From assembly GCA_900768045.1 (NCBI GenBank), contig CAAGBL010000104.1, forward strand, positions 62,001-126,000: a stretch of 64,000 nt of DNA, read 5' to 3'. The notes below the pieces were generated by a model. It was not told the origin of the DNA. It was given only the letters and a program-made list of their open reading frames with translations, and searched no databases. Source of the DNA: an uncultured Alistipes sp. (lineage in GTDB: Bacteria; Bacteroidota; Bacteroidia; Bacteroidales; Rikenellaceae). Made by a program: the position numbers and the translations under genes. Below are positions 8,103 to 17,136 of the stretch, in pieces; the first letter of the stretch is position 1; each line of letters starts with the position of its first letter.

Positions 8103-10160
8103 ATGGCAAACGGTAAAATTGGGGTGACAACAGAGAATATCTTCCCCGTAATCAAGAAGTTTTTATACTCGGACCACGAGATTTTCCTTCGTGAGTTGGT
8201 CTCTAATGCTGTAGATGCTACGCAGAAGCTAAAGACGCTATCGGCAAAGGGTGAGGCGCAGGGCGAGCTCGGCGACCTAACAATACATGTAGACGTAGAC
8301 AGCGAGGCTAAGACACTCACAATCACCGATAGAGGTGTCGGTATGTCGATGGCAGAGGTTGACAAGTACATCAACCAGATTGCATTCTCGGGTGCCGAGG
8401 AGTTTATGGCTAAGTACAAGGATCAGGCTATCATCGGCCACTTCGGCCTTGGCTTCTACTCGTCGTTTATGGTAGCTGACAAGGTGGAGATATTCTCGCA
8501 GTCGTATCGTGCCGACGAAAAGAGTGTACACTGGTCGTGCAACGGCTCGCCAGAGTTCGAGATGGAGGAGCTCAACGAGAAGTTAGAGCGTGGCACACGC
8601 ATAGTGCTACACCTATCTGAGGAGTGTGTGGAGTATGCTCAGCGCACAGAGATTGAGGCGTTGCTAAGAAAGTATTGCCGCTTCCTACCTGTAGCTATCG
8701 CATGCGGCAAGAAGCAGGAGTGGCGTGACGGCAAGTATCACGACACCGAGGAGGATAACATCATCAACGACACCACACCTCTTTGGACACGCATGCCAGC
8801 CGACATCTCGGAGGAGGAGTACAAGCAGTTCTATGCCAACCTCTACCCTACCTCCGAGGAGCCCTTGTTCTACATTCACCTCAACATCGACTACCCCTTC
8901 AACCTCACGGGTATTCTCTACTTCCCGAAGCTGCGCAACAACTTTGAGATTCAAAAAAACCGCATCCAGTTATACTCGAACCAGGTATTCGTGACCGACG
9001 AGGTGCGAGGCATTGTGCCCGAGTACTTGACGCTGCTACATGGCGTTATCGACTCGCCCGACATTCCGCTCAACGTGTCACGCAGCTACCTTCAGAGCGA
9101 CGCCAACGTGAAGAAGATCTCGGGATACATCACCCGCAAGGTTGCTGACCGCCTTCAGGAGCTCTTCAACACCATGCGCCCCGACTTCGAGCTTAAGTGG
9201 AACGACCTCAAGATATTCATTCAGTATGGCATGCTCACCGACGAGAAGTTTTCGGAGAAGGCTGCTAATTTTATGCTTTGGAAGTCTATCGAGGATAAGT
9301 ACTACACCCCTGCGGAGTACATCGAGAAGATTAAGGATACACAGACCGACAAGGAGGGCTTCACCATCGTCCTCTATGTCGACGATCCTGTGGGCAAGGA
9401 CTCCTTTGTGGAGGCTGCCAAGAGCCGTGGCTACGACATTCTTGAGCTTAACGGTCAGCTCGATAGCCACTATATCCAGTACTACGAGTCGAAGAACGAG
9501 AAGGTGCGCTTTGTGCGTGTCGACTCGGACGTTGTGGACAACCTTATCCGCAAGGCCGAGAAGCAGGCTATGTCGCTAAGCTCGGAGCAGCAGGATATCA
9601 TGCGCCCCGTGTTTGAGAGTCAGATGCCTCACGACGAGAAGATTCAGTACCACGTATCTTTCGAGGCTATGTCGAAGGATGCAGCTCCCGTTGTCATCAC
9701 TCAGAATGAGTTTATGCGCCGCATGAAGGAGATGGCTGAGACCTCGGGTGGCGAGATGAGCCGCTTCTACGCCGAGATGCCCGACAGCTTTACTATCACT
9801 GTCAATGGCAACCACCCTATCGTCCTCGACATCCTTGGCGAGGTGGAGAGGGAGTATGGCGACAAGCTACGCACCATAGGCAAGAAGATTATGGCTGCCG
9901 AGCAGGAGGAGAGCCGCTTCGAGGAGACTATCAAGGGTAAGAAGGAGGAGGAGCTAACGCAGGAGGAGCGTGATATGCGCACATCGCTTTCGCAGCGTGT
10001 TGTGGAGCTACGTGAGGAGCGCACCTCACGCCTCGAGGAGATTGGCAAGAGTAACCGTAAGGTACGTCAGATTATCGACCTTGCACTGCTCTCTAACGGT
10101 CTTCTCAAGGGCAAGAACCTCACGGACTTTATCCAGCGCAGCATCTCGCTTATCGAGTAA
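8103..10160 (+). CDS. htpG: Molecular chaperone HtpG (Hsp90 family)
   Basis: ATP-dependent homodimeric chaperone of the cytosol. The N-terminal GHKL ATPase domain (about residues 1-225) shows FLRELVSNAVDA with the Mg-binding Asn, DRGVGM, and the ATP-lid end GHFGLGFYSSF. The middle domain (about 235-500) contains LYFPKLRNNFEIQKNRIQLY and SRSYLQSDANVKKI; the C-terminal dimerisation domain completes 685 residues, which is the length usual in Bacteroidota rather than the 624 of E. coli. The start follows A-rich sequence typical of the phylum, which rarely uses strong Shine-Dalgarno sites. The upstream interval is filled by two cloverleaf repeats, so any heat-shock promoter must lie in or between them. 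Confidence 0.97.
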   Translation: MANGKIGVTTENIFPVIKKFLYSDHEIFLRELVSNAVDATQKLKTLSAKGEAQGELGDLTIHVDVDSEAKTLTITDRGVGMSMAEVDKYINQIAFSGAEEFMAKYKDQAIIGHFGLGFYSSFMVADKVEIFSQSYRADEKSVHWSCNGSPEFEMEELNEKLERGTRIVLHLSEECVEYAQRTEIEALLRKYCRFLPVAIACGKKQEWRDGKYHDTEEDNIINDTTPLWTRMPADISEEEYKQFYANLYPTSEEPLFYIHLNIDYPFNLTGILYFPKLRNNFEIQKNRIQLYSNQVFVTDEVRGIVPEYLTLLHGVIDSPDIPLNVSRSYLQSDANVKKISGYITRKVADRLQELFNTMRPDFELKWNDLKIFIQYGMLTDEKFSEKAANFMLWKSIEDKYYTPAEYIEKIKDTQTDKEGFTIVLYVDDPVGKDSFVEAAKSRGYDILELNGQLDSHYIQYYESKNEKVRFVRVDSDVVDNLIRKAEKQAMSLSSEQQDIMRPVFESQMPHDEKIQYHVSFEAMSKDAAPVVITQNEFMRRMKEMAETSGGEMSRFYAEMPDSFTITVNGNHPIVLDILGEVEREYGDKLRTIGKKIMAAEQEESRFEETIKGKKEEELTQEERDMRTSLSQRVVELREERTSRLEEIGKSNRKVRQIIDLALLSNGLLKGKNLTDFIQRSISLIE

Positions 10161-10176
10161 GCATACCTTATATAAT

Positions 10177-10209
10177 AAATATAGCCAGGCACAAAACCTG
10201 GCTATATTT
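10177..10209. terminator. Bidirectional terminator between htpG and capA
   Basis: AAATATAGCCAGG pairs with CCTGGCTATATTT, flanked by A-rich sequence on one side and T-rich on the other. It separates the convergent htpG (+) and the capA end of the minus operon, whose stop codon begins at the next base. Confidence 0.85.
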
Positions 10210-11421
10210 TTATTCTCTAACGCTTAGCTCGCCGTCGTCCGAAATTACCAACATCGACTCGGGGAAGTCGACACGGCTCAATGTCTGAATCTCTCGAAGC
10301 ACCGTACCCGAAGTATCAATCTTAGGGCCTACACCGTATGGTTGGATAGCAGGGATAATACGTCCGCCACGGAACTCGCCCTTAGGCGATATATCCACGA
10401 GGAGCACGGGAGCATAGCCGCAACGGCCCTTGAGGTTCATGCCTGTAGGGGTGCAGAAGTTACCCAACGAGTAGGCAATAAGCTTGCCCTTATACAGCTC
10501 CATGCCTCGCACGACGTGAGGGCCATGGCCATAGACAAGGTCGGCACCCGCATCGATACATCTATGCGCAAAGGCGTGGACATTACCTCGGTTAAAGACT
10601 GTGAATATCTCATCACGGCGTGTCACGTGTGTTGCCCCGGCACCCTCAGCGCCAGCATGAACCGAGACGATGACAATATCGCAGGCGTGCTCCTCACGTA
10701 GCTGTTTAACCCTCTTCTCGCCGAGCTCCAGGTTGCGCATGTCGCACATAAGCAGGTTAGGAGCAAAGGCGCAGAGACCATAGCGCACGCCGTCACGCTC
10801 CACAATGGCATAGTCGCACATATCCTGAACGCCAGCATAGGCGATGCCCGCCTTTTTTAGCGTGCGCATAGTAGAGCCAATAGCCTCAACGCCGAAGTCG
10901 AGGGTATGGTTATTTGCCATAGACAAGAAGTCGAAGCCCGCCTCCACAAACCTCTCGGCATAGCGCTCGGGCATACGGAACATAAAGGCGCCCTTAGAGT
11001 CGGGGCCATAGCGTGGCACACCGCCATTATCGAGCAACACACCCTCGAGGTTACCCAACGCAAGGTCGGCATCGACAAGGTAGCTACGCACATCATCAAG
11101 TAGGTTACGACCATCGTTCTGAGCAAGGCGTGGCACAGGATAGTTCACGCCAAGCATCATATCGCCAACACACGCTATACGTAGCACACGCTCGCTCTCG
11201 GCCTTAAGGCGTGCCAAGGAGTCGGCCTCAGCCCTACGACGCTCCATCTCGAGGCGTTGCTCTGTGGCAAACTTAGCAAGATGAGCGTAGTAGGCATCAT
11301 CAAAGCTAAGCGTATCGCTCATCTCAGCGTCTCGATGCAGAATAGTAGCACCAAACAAAGGTGAGGATAGAGCTACAGCAACAAGGAGTGCTGCGGCAAT
11401 AAATAGGGTTATCTTCTTCAT
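10210..11421 (-). CDS. CapA/PgsA-type metallophosphatase-fold protein, secreted
   Basis: 403 residues with an N-terminal signal or anchor segment (MKKITLFIAAALLVAVALSS), a charged helical linker rich in Glu/Arg (about 45-80), and a CapA domain with the family signatures GDMMLG, GNLEG, SMANNHTLDFG, VSVHAGAEG and YGHGPHVVRG. CapA proteins are linked to poly-gamma-glutamate or capsule synthesis in Bacillus, but in Bacteroidota they are usually solitary and their substrate is not established. There is no capBC nearby, so a capsule role is not supported. It is the last gene of the seven-gene minus operon and ends on a bidirectional terminator. Confidence 0.85.
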   Translation of the reverse strand: MKKITLFIAAALLVAVALSSPLFGATILHRDAEMSDTLSFDDAYYAHLAKFATEQRLEMERRRAEADSLARLKAESERVLRIACVGDMMLGVNYPVPRLAQNDGRNLLDDVRSYLVDADLALGNLEGVLLDNGGVPRYGPDSKGAFMFRMPERYAERFVEAGFDFLSMANNHTLDFGVEAIGSTMRTLKKAGIAYAGVQDMCDYAIVERDGVRYGLCAFAPNLLMCDMRNLELGEKRVKQLREEHACDIVIVSVHAGAEGAGATHVTRRDEIFTVFNRGNVHAFAHRCIDAGADLVYGHGPHVVRGMELYKGKLIAYSLGNFCTPTGMNLKGRCGYAPVLLVDISPKGEFRGGRIIPAIQPYGVGPKIDTSGTVLREIQTLSRVDFPESMLVISDDGELSVRE

Positions 11422-11450
11422 GGGTTAGTATTTCTGGGTCAGAGTGCAAG

Positions 11451-11852
11451 CTACATGCTTCGAAGCACCTCCATAAGCCACTCAGGGGCACGCTGTGGTC
11501 GGCGTGTTACGCTATCGATAAATCCGAGCGTCGTCGTGCCCGAGGCTACATCTCTACCGTCCTCGCCACGTATCTCATAGCGGAAAATCATGCGAGCCAT
11601 AGGCAACTCATCTACAAACACACTCACTGAGAGCACCTCGTCGTAGTAGGCTGGCTGGCGATACTTTACGTGCACATCTACGATAGGCATCATCACGCCA
11701 CGACGCTCCATCTCGGCATAGGTCATACCCGCAGCACGTAGCCACTCGGTGCGTGCCGCCTCGAAAAACTTGATATAGTTGGAGTGGTGCACGATACCCA
11801 TTTGGTCGGTATGATGATACTCCACACGTAGCTTATGCTCAAAACTTATCAT
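11451..11852 (-). CDS. Acyl-CoA thioesterase, 4HBT hotdog fold (YbgC/FadM-like)
   Basis: 133 residues with the active-site pattern of the 4-hydroxybenzoyl-CoA thioesterase family (HHTDQMGIVHHSNY, with the catalytic Asp), followed by the long hotdog helix (FFEAARTEWLRAAG) and the sheet segment VKYRQPAYYDEVL. The enzyme probably hydrolyses short or medium acyl-CoA thioesters in the cytosol; the exact substrate cannot be read from sequence. It starts 3 bases after the ribF-like gene ends, so the two are translated from one message. The length is normal for the family. Confidence 0.9.
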   Translation of the reverse strand: MISFEHKLRVEYHHTDQMGIVHHSNYIKFFEAARTEWLRAAGMTYAEMERRGVMMPIVDVHVKYRQPAYYDEVLSVSVFVDELPMARMIFRYEIRGEDGRDVASGTTTLGFIDSVTRRPQRAPEWLMEVLRSM

Positions 11853-11855
11853 ACT

Positions 11856-12596
11856 CTAAAACTCTATGATTAGCTCTCCGCAAAGAGCATTATCTATGAT
11901 TATCTGCGAATCTCGAACTGCAATATCTCGCTGGCCATGTCCCACAATATTCACGCTATAGACTCCGTCAGCAGGGATAAGCTTATAGCTGGACTCAACA
12001 ATAAGCCTACCATTGCACGCCTCGCCCACAACAATATAGCTATGGCCAAGCAGCTCACAGGCACGCCCCACATCGTTCTTCTCAAAGAGGTTGCGCACAA
12101 CCGTAGAGCTAACCTTATCGCCCTCAGCCAAGAACTGCTCAACACGCTCGAGCCTAAAGCCCAACTCCTCGGATAGGGGCAAGAGCGACTCGTAGCTGCC
12201 CTCGCTACCACGTCCCAAGCGGTGGTTATACCCTACAACCATGCCACACATGCCGAGCTTTGCCACGAGGCTACCTCGCACAAACTCATCAAAGGTCTGC
12301 TCACGAAACCTATCGTCAAAGTGAACTACAACAAACACATCGACACCCATACGCTCGAGCAACAGTTCCCGCTCCTTAAGCGTTGTAAGCAGATGCATAC
12401 CCTCGGCACGTCCCATAGCGATACGTGGGTGGGGTTCGAAGCTAACAACAACACTCAGTGCATCGCACTCCGAAGCCATGCTCCTAACACGGTTGATAAG
12501 CTCCTGATGGCCACGGTGCACACCATCGAACGACCCAACGCTTACTACCGCAGGTCGCCCGAGAGAGATGTTATCGAAGCCGTAATATGTTTGCAT
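11856..12596 (-). CDS. RibF-like FMN adenylyltransferase, riboflavin-kinase domain degenerate
   Basis: Residues 1-180 form a nucleotidyltransferase of the FAD synthetase type: SVGSFDGVHRGHQ (the HxGH-like site is HRGH), SFEPHP, and a region ending SSTVVRNLFEKND (the SSTxIR motif). In bifunctional RibF a riboflavin kinase domain of about 120-130 residues follows, with G-R-x-LGFPTAN. Here only about 65 residues follow (LLGHSYIVVGEACNGRLIVE and onward), the GFPTAN motif is absent, and the protein stops at 246 residues instead of about 310. The next gene starts after 3 bases, so no missing piece is hidden downstream. I infer FMN adenylylation is kept and kinase activity lost. The gene lies between rex and a thioesterase gene in one operon. 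Confidence 0.8.
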   Translation of the reverse strand: MQTYYGFDNISLGRPAVVSVGSFDGVHRGHQELINRVRSMASECDALSVVVSFEPHPRIAMGRAEGMHLLTTLKERELLLERMGVDVFVVVHFDDRFREQTFDEFVRGSLVAKLGMCGMVVGYNHRLGRGSEGSYESLLPLSEELGFRLERVEQFLAEGDKVSSTVVRNLFEKNDVGRACELLGHSYIVVGEACNGRLIVESSYKLIPADGVYSVNIVGHGQRDIAVRDSQIIIDNALCGELIIEF

Positions 12597-12597
12597 A

Positions 12598-13239
12598 CTA
12601 ATTGTCGGCGACCTTTACGAAGTAGGCCACCTTCTCCAAGAGAGTGGTTATATCGTAGTTCTCTACGACGATGCCCTGTGGGAAGTTAAGAGGTGCCGAC
12701 GTGAAGTTGAGCACACCCTTGATACCCGCATTAATAATCGGAAGCACAAGCGACGAGGCAACAGATGTTGGCAACGAGACGATGACAATGCTTATGTCGA
12801 GCTCCTCGACACGCTGCTCAAACTCGTCTATATGGTAACAGGGCACGTTGTCAATCTTCTTGCCCACCTTCTCGTCGTCGACGTCGAATGCTGCGGTGAT
12901 ACGTAGCTTAAGGCCCTTATCGTTGAAATACCTCGTCACGGCCTGGCCGAGGTGGCCCATGCCAATAACGGCAACATTCATGGGCTGCTCGCTATAAAGT
13001 ATGCCATCGATAAAGTCGATGAGCACCTTCACGTCGTAGCCCTTCTTCGTGTCGCTCGAGAAGCCTATAAGCATCAGGTCACGGCGCACCTGCACAGCTG
13101 TAATGCCGTGCATGCCTGCCAACACATGCGAAAAGATATGTGTGATGCCTCCAGCATGGCACTTTAGCAACGTGCGGCGATACTCGCTAAGACGCTCGAT
13201 GGTCTTCTCGGGGATAGGCGACGATAGATTATTTGCCAT
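12598..13239 (-). CDS. rex: Redox-sensing transcriptional repressor Rex
   Basis: Rex senses the NADH/NAD+ ratio and represses fermentation and respiration genes when NADH is low. The 213-residue protein has an N-terminal winged helix (residues about 1-80, with ITAVQVRRDLMLIG as the recognition part) and a Rossmann domain starting at NVAVIGMGHLGQA; the segment AAFDVDDEKVGKKIDN carries the acidic residue that binds the adenosine ribose. The length matches the family. It is packed between the LysM/binding-protein gene (1 base apart) and the ribF-like gene (1 base apart), so it is co-transcribed and possibly autoregulated, although I see no clear Rex operator upstream of the operon. Confidence 0.93.
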   Translation of the reverse strand: MANNLSSPIPEKTIERLSEYRRTLLKCHAGGITHIFSHVLAGMHGITAVQVRRDLMLIGFSSDTKKGYDVKVLIDFIDGILYSEQPMNVAVIGMGHLGQAVTRYFNDKGLKLRITAAFDVDDEKVGKKIDNVPCYHIDEFEQRVEELDISIVIVSLPTSVASSLVLPIINAGIKGVLNFTSAPLNFPQGIVVENYDITTLLEKVAYFVKVADN

Positions 13240-13240
13240 A

Positions 13241-15217
13241 CTACTTATATGTTACCGTGAAATCTCGCATATACTGAATATTAACCCACTCGGTATTTAC
13301 AAAGATGCCGTCGTCAAAGACAAACTGATATGTTGTGCCAAGAGGTGTTATGCGCTCCAAGAGGATATACTTATCCAAGCCCAAGAACATCTTTGTACAG
13401 AACATCATCGTAGCATCATAGCCACGACAAGCATAAGGCGTTGGAAGTATGCCGAATGTCTGCAAGAAGCGTGACTCGAAGAGCTTTATGGCGTTATTGT
13501 CCGTACGCTTTGAGTTATATGGCGATAGTAGCGATATACCCGATGTGAAGAAGCCCTCTCGGTCGACATAGGTCAATCTATCGAGCTTGCGGCTACCGAT
13601 AACATAGCAGTCGTTAGCACCACCCTGAGGCATATACTTCGAGTGCTCGCCAATCTCCTTGAGAATCATGCCCACATCGTAATCACGATCAGCGACAACG
13701 ATGATAGCCTTGCGGCATGCCTTCTGAACCATATACTTTATATCTACAACTGCGCCATCGCTACCATCGGCATTGCGCTTGTAGAACTTCAGCTCATTAG
13801 ACATCTTGGCATTATACTTATTCACTGTAAGGTTTGCCGTAGCAGCCAAAATCTCCTCGACATACTCCATGTCGTTAGTAGCACCATAGATGATATTTAT
13901 CTCGTAGCTACCATCAAATATATCGGCATACTTATCATACTTCGACTCGGCGTCTGCCTGCATCTGGAAGAGCACAGGGCTCGTCACCTTAGTCTGGTCG
14001 ATATCGGTAAGAGGGTTGACAACTGGGATATTTAGCTTCTCGGCAACAGGAAGCACCATGGCCAACTCATCTTCGTATATAGGGCCAATTATAAGGTCGG
14101 CATTCTGCACCTCTTGACTCTCAACAATCTCGCTTAGGCGTATTGCAGAGCGCTGGGTATCTACCACCGACACATTTATAGCGTAACCCTCACGGCGCAA
14201 GTCCTGGAAGGCGAGCAACACACCACGATAGAGATCCACAAAGGCCTTGACAATCTTGCCGTCACGATGTACAGGTAGCATGACAACGACGTTGAGTGTA
14301 TCGCCAGGCATAACACGCTCAAACGATGGTATGCGCACCTTGTGCAAACTCTCCATGCTATCAATCATGCGCTTATTCTCCTCGTCAAGTGTGCTACTTA
14401 GCTCATCTGAGGCCAACGCACTTAGCAGCGTATCGGCAGCAGAGGCCACCTCCTCGCTCTCAACGCTCTCTGTAACGACCTCGCTACTCTCAACCTCAGC
14501 ATTGCTCTTTGTGCCATGCACCATGATTGTCATGCCACTTAGCAGGTCGGCCGACGAGGTAAGATTGTTTAGCGCCATTAGCTCCTCCTCGGTAGTCTTA
14601 TAGCGACGTGCCAACGAGTAGAGGGTGTCGCCATAGGCTACAACGTGGTACTTAGGCTTATCCTGCTTACTCTCCTCGTCTGCTTCACGCTCTCGGCGCT
14701 TAATCTCCTTGTCGATATCCTTTATTGTTGCATATCCCACCTTTGCAGTGCGCACAAGAAGCTCGCTACCCACCATTAGGCTATGCGCCTCAGATGTAGG
14801 GTTGTCCGCAACAAGCTGGTCGAGAGATATCTTGTAGTTCTTAGCTACGGAGTATAACGTCTCGCCCTCAGCCACAGTGTGAATGATAAAGTCGCCATCG
14901 TAGCTCATCTGAGCATCCTCCATCTCCACCGACACATCTTTGGTGCTGCGCTTTGCCGCCTTCTCGTTGTAGGGGATATATATCTTCATGCCAAGAGCCA
15001 ACTTCTCGGCACTCTCCTCGCCATTTACCTGAATAATCTGCTTAAGTGGCACATCGTAGCGCTGTGCCAACGAGTAGAATGTCTCGTTCTCGGCTACGGT
15101 GTGTATAACGCACTTCTTGCCATTCACGACAACAACCTCCTGAGGGCCCTGCGCCTGTGTGCTCACCACCATACTGAGCATGAGCAGTGGTAAAACAAAT
15201 CTTACAAGTTTCATCAT
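13241..15217 (-). CDS. Three LysM domains fused to a periplasmic binding protein-like (type I) domain
   Basis: 658 residues with a signal peptide (MMKLVRFVLPLLMLSMVVSTQAQ). Three LysM modules lie at about residues 36-82, 108-157 and 188-236 (each with the pattern HTVAE-x-E-T-x-YSLA or similar), joined by charged linkers, then a Glu/Ser-rich spacer (about 240-290). From about residue 295 to the end the sequence reads as a two-lobed amino-acid-type binding protein of the LivJ class (VVMLPVHRDG, AFVDLYRGVLLAFQDL, ADLIIGPIYEDEL, IPVVNPLTD, YACRGYDATMMF). There is no permease nearby, so it more likely senses or scaffolds at the wall than feeds a transporter; such LysM-LivJ fusions occur in Bacteroidota without known ligand. 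The ATG at 15214 is an equally good start. Confidence 0.85.
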   Translation of the reverse strand: MMKLVRFVLPLLMLSMVVSTQAQGPQEVVVVNGKKCVIHTVAENETFYSLAQRYDVPLKQIIQVNGEESAEKLALGMKIYIPYNEKAAKRSTKDVSVEMEDAQMSYDGDFIIHTVAEGETLYSVAKNYKISLDQLVADNPTSEAHSLMVGSELLVRTAKVGYATIKDIDKEIKRREREADEESKQDKPKYHVVAYGDTLYSLARRYKTTEEELMALNNLTSSADLLSGMTIMVHGTKSNAEVESSEVVTESVESEEVASAADTLLSALASDELSSTLDEENKRMIDSMESLHKVRIPSFERVMPGDTLNVVVMLPVHRDGKIVKAFVDLYRGVLLAFQDLRREGYAINVSVVDTQRSAIRLSEIVESQEVQNADLIIGPIYEDELAMVLPVAEKLNIPVVNPLTDIDQTKVTSPVLFQMQADAESKYDKYADIFDGSYEINIIYGATNDMEYVEEILAATANLTVNKYNAKMSNELKFYKRNADGSDGAVVDIKYMVQKACRKAIIVVADRDYDVGMILKEIGEHSKYMPQGGANDCYVIGSRKLDRLTYVDREGFFTSGISLLSPYNSKRTDNNAIKLFESRFLQTFGILPTPYACRGYDATMMFCTKMFLGLDKYILLERITPLGTTYQFVFDDGIFVNTEWVNIQYMRDFTVTYK

Positions 15218-15229
15218 TATCTTGATTTA

Positions 15230-16000
15230 TTACTTTGTTTGCTTGAGTCGGACGTAGATTTCGGTAAATATCTTCTTTGTGTATTGTGGGAAGTCGCCAT
15301 TTATGAGCCACGAGTAGTAGCTTGGCTCCTTGTCGAAGATCTCGGCTACACTACGTCCCTTGTACTTACCAAAGGTAAATACCTCCTCGCCTTTGTCGTT
15401 GAGGGCTATGCGTCCCGCAAAGTCAACCGTCTCGTTATGTGTCGAGAATGCCGCCAACTCCTCAACGGTGGTTCCAATGTCACCATAGCGCTCAATCTGT
15501 GCCTCAAGCACCTCGTATGTCGCCAAGGTGTCTGCCTCCGCCGAGTGGGCATTTTCAAGATCTTTGTCGCAGTAGAACTTATATGCCGCTACCAACGTGC
15601 GCTGCTCCTTCTTGTGGAATATGTTCTGTACATCGACATACTTTCTACGCTTGAAGTCGACATCGACGCCCGCACGCATAAACTCCTCAACAAGCACTGG
15701 AAGGTCGAAACGGTTTGAGTTAAAACCTCCAAAATCGCAACCCTCGATAAACTGCGCTAACGACTTAGCTATCTGCTTGAATGTAGGCTCCCCCTTGACA
15801 TCCTCGTCAGTTATGCCATGCACGGCTGTCGCCTCAGCAGGTATCGGCATCTCGGGATTTATGCGTCGTGTCTTTACTTGCTTCTGTCCATCGACACCCA
15901 CCTTCACCATCGAAATCTCGACAATGCGGTCACGAGCCGTATCTACGCCCGTTGTCTCAAGGTCAAAAAATATTATTGGTCGCTTAAGCTTTAAGTTCAT
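15230..16000 (-). CDS. 3'-5' exonuclease of the DnaQ/DEDDh family
   Basis: 256 residues. The exonuclease core spans about residues 7-180 with ExoI (FFDLETTG), ExoII (GFNSNRFDLPVL) and ExoIII (HSAEADTLAT, with the His that defines DEDDh). The C-terminal 60 residues (TFGKYKGRSVAEIF, then EPSYYSWLINGDFP) form a short domain also found attached to DnaQ-like proteins in other bacteria, of unknown role. It resembles stand-alone epsilon-like exonucleases and not the polymerase III alpha PHP domain. It starts 18 bases after the upstream lipoprotein gene and ends 12 bases before the LysM gene, inside the same operon. Specific substrate unknown. Confidence 0.9.
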   Translation of the reverse strand: MNLKLKRPIIFFDLETTGVDTARDRIVEISMVKVGVDGQKQVKTRRINPEMPIPAEATAVHGITDEDVKGEPTFKQIAKSLAQFIEGCDFGGFNSNRFDLPVLVEEFMRAGVDVDFKRRKYVDVQNIFHKKEQRTLVAAYKFYCDKDLENAHSAEADTLATYEVLEAQIERYGDIGTTVEELAAFSTHNETVDFAGRIALNDKGEEVFTFGKYKGRSVAEIFDKEPSYYSWLINGDFPQYTKKIFTEIYVRLKQTK

Positions 16001-16018
16001 AATCCACCTTTTTAACTA

Positions 16019-16870
16019 TTACTTCTCCTCCTCCGTTGGCACTACCAATGAGCCAGCATAGCGGAATGTCACCTTACCATACTCATCACGAAGATAACCC
16101 TCCAATCCACTATCACTAACTATTACCTTACCCTCTATTGGAAGTATCCACACTACGGGTACCTGGTCAGCATCCATCTCAAGGAAGCGTGTATAGCTAC
16201 AACCAATGGTTCCGGGTGCGCCACTATCATTAACATCGAGCACATACTCACCCGTAGGCACTGCGCCATCTACCCCCTCTGCTACAGACCACAAGTCGAG
16301 CTCTAAGTATGCAGCATTTGGTGCATAAGTTGCAAAATTATCAACATCCGACAGTGCAAGGTAGTAGTTGTGATTATCGGGCGTATGCTCCCAATATCCT
16401 GGGGCATAGTGTGTTCCACTCATATAGCTAAGCACATAACCATCAAACGGCTTAGCCTCCTGCTTTATTACTACCTCGAATGTCTCGGTGCTGTAACGTG
16501 CCACAAGCGTTGTCTCACGAGCCTCGCCATCATTAGCCGCAACTACCAAAGATATCTTATTCTCGGCAGCAAAAACTCGGTACTCAACCCAGTCGGCTCT
16601 ACACTCTGCCAAAACATTTACACCCTCAATGGGGTTCTCGAGTGTGTAGGTAATATCGGCACTGCCACCCTCTACCCCGAACTCAACAATAGCATCTGAT
16701 GTTAGGGTTAACACGGGCTGCTTCTGCTCAGGCTTATCTTCTGGCTGCTCCTCAGGTTTCTCCTCAGGCTGCTCCTCAGGCTGCTCCTCAGGCTGTGGCT
16801 CTGGGCTCACTGGCTCACACGATGCAATTACGAATGTTATCGCAAACAAAAGGTATAATAGTCGTTTCAT
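16019..16870 (-). CDS. Lipoprotein with Pro/Glu repeat linker and BACON-like domain
   Basis: 283 residues. The signal peptide ends in a lipobox (FVIASC, Cys18), so the protein is lipid-anchored. Residues about 24-52 are a PEEQ/PEEK repeat that can act as a spacer at the cell surface. Residues about 53-142 fit a BACON-type domain (VEFGVEGGSADITYTLEN; ending VVIKQEA), seen in Bacteroidetes surface proteins and often carbohydrate- or mucin-associated. The C-terminal half (about 143-283) is a beta-rich domain I do not recognise. It is the first gene of the seven-gene minus operon. The repeated codons for the linker make length variation between strains likely. Confidence 0.8.
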   Translation of the reverse strand: MKRLLYLLFAITFVIASCEPVSPEPQPEEQPEEQPEEKPEEQPEDKPEQKQPVLTLTSDAIVEFGVEGGSADITYTLENPIEGVNVLAECRADWVEYRVFAAENKISLVVAANDGEARETTLVARYSTETFEVVIKQEAKPFDGYVLSYMSGTHYAPGYWEHTPDNHNYYLALSDVDNFATYAPNAAYLELDLWSVAEGVDGAVPTGEYVLDVNDSGAPGTIGCSYTRFLEMDADQVPVVWILPIEGKVIVSDSGLEGYLRDEYGKVTFRYAGSLVVPTEEEK

Positions 16871-16900
16871 TTTAGGTCTATGTTAGAGGTGCACATTAAT

Positions 16901-17000
16901 TAGGGTAACAGGGTCGCTAAAGCTTGATAGTGTTAATATGGTCGATGAGCCACGGTTACCACACTCTCATCCTCCCCATCTTCCCTATCCCCCTTATCAC
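16901..17000. repeat. Purine/pyrimidine palindrome next to element A3
   Basis: The left part reads GGTAAC-AGGGTCG..GATAG and the right part GTTACC..CATCTTCCCTATCCCCC, so the arms can pair. It is the shortest of six such regions in the window. It lies between the start of the lipoprotein gene and element A3; the promoter of the lipoprotein gene must lie here but I cannot point to a clear one. Confidence 0.5.
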
Positions 17001-17006
17001 CACACC

Positions 17007-17136
17007 AATTTGTTGTTAGAAGGGTTGCAGATGCAACGCTCGGGAAATTTTGGAGCGATGGGCTGTACTTTGACGTACTGCCCATTGCTACAACAATTTT
17101 CTAGCGGACGCAGATGCGCCCTTATCACAACAAATT
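17007..17136. repeat. Cloverleaf palindrome, element A3 (after dnaN)
   Basis: Perfect outer arms AATTTGTTGT (17007-17016) and ACAACAAATT (17127-17136). The family box CCCTTATCAC is present on the right; on the left it reads GTTAGAAGGG. The left arm carries the hairpin GTTGCA-GA-TGCAAC. The central hairpin pairs AGCGATGGGCTGTAC with GTACTGCCCATTGCT around TTTGAC. The right end overlaps the first base of the dnaN stop codon, read on the minus strand. Confidence 0.85.
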
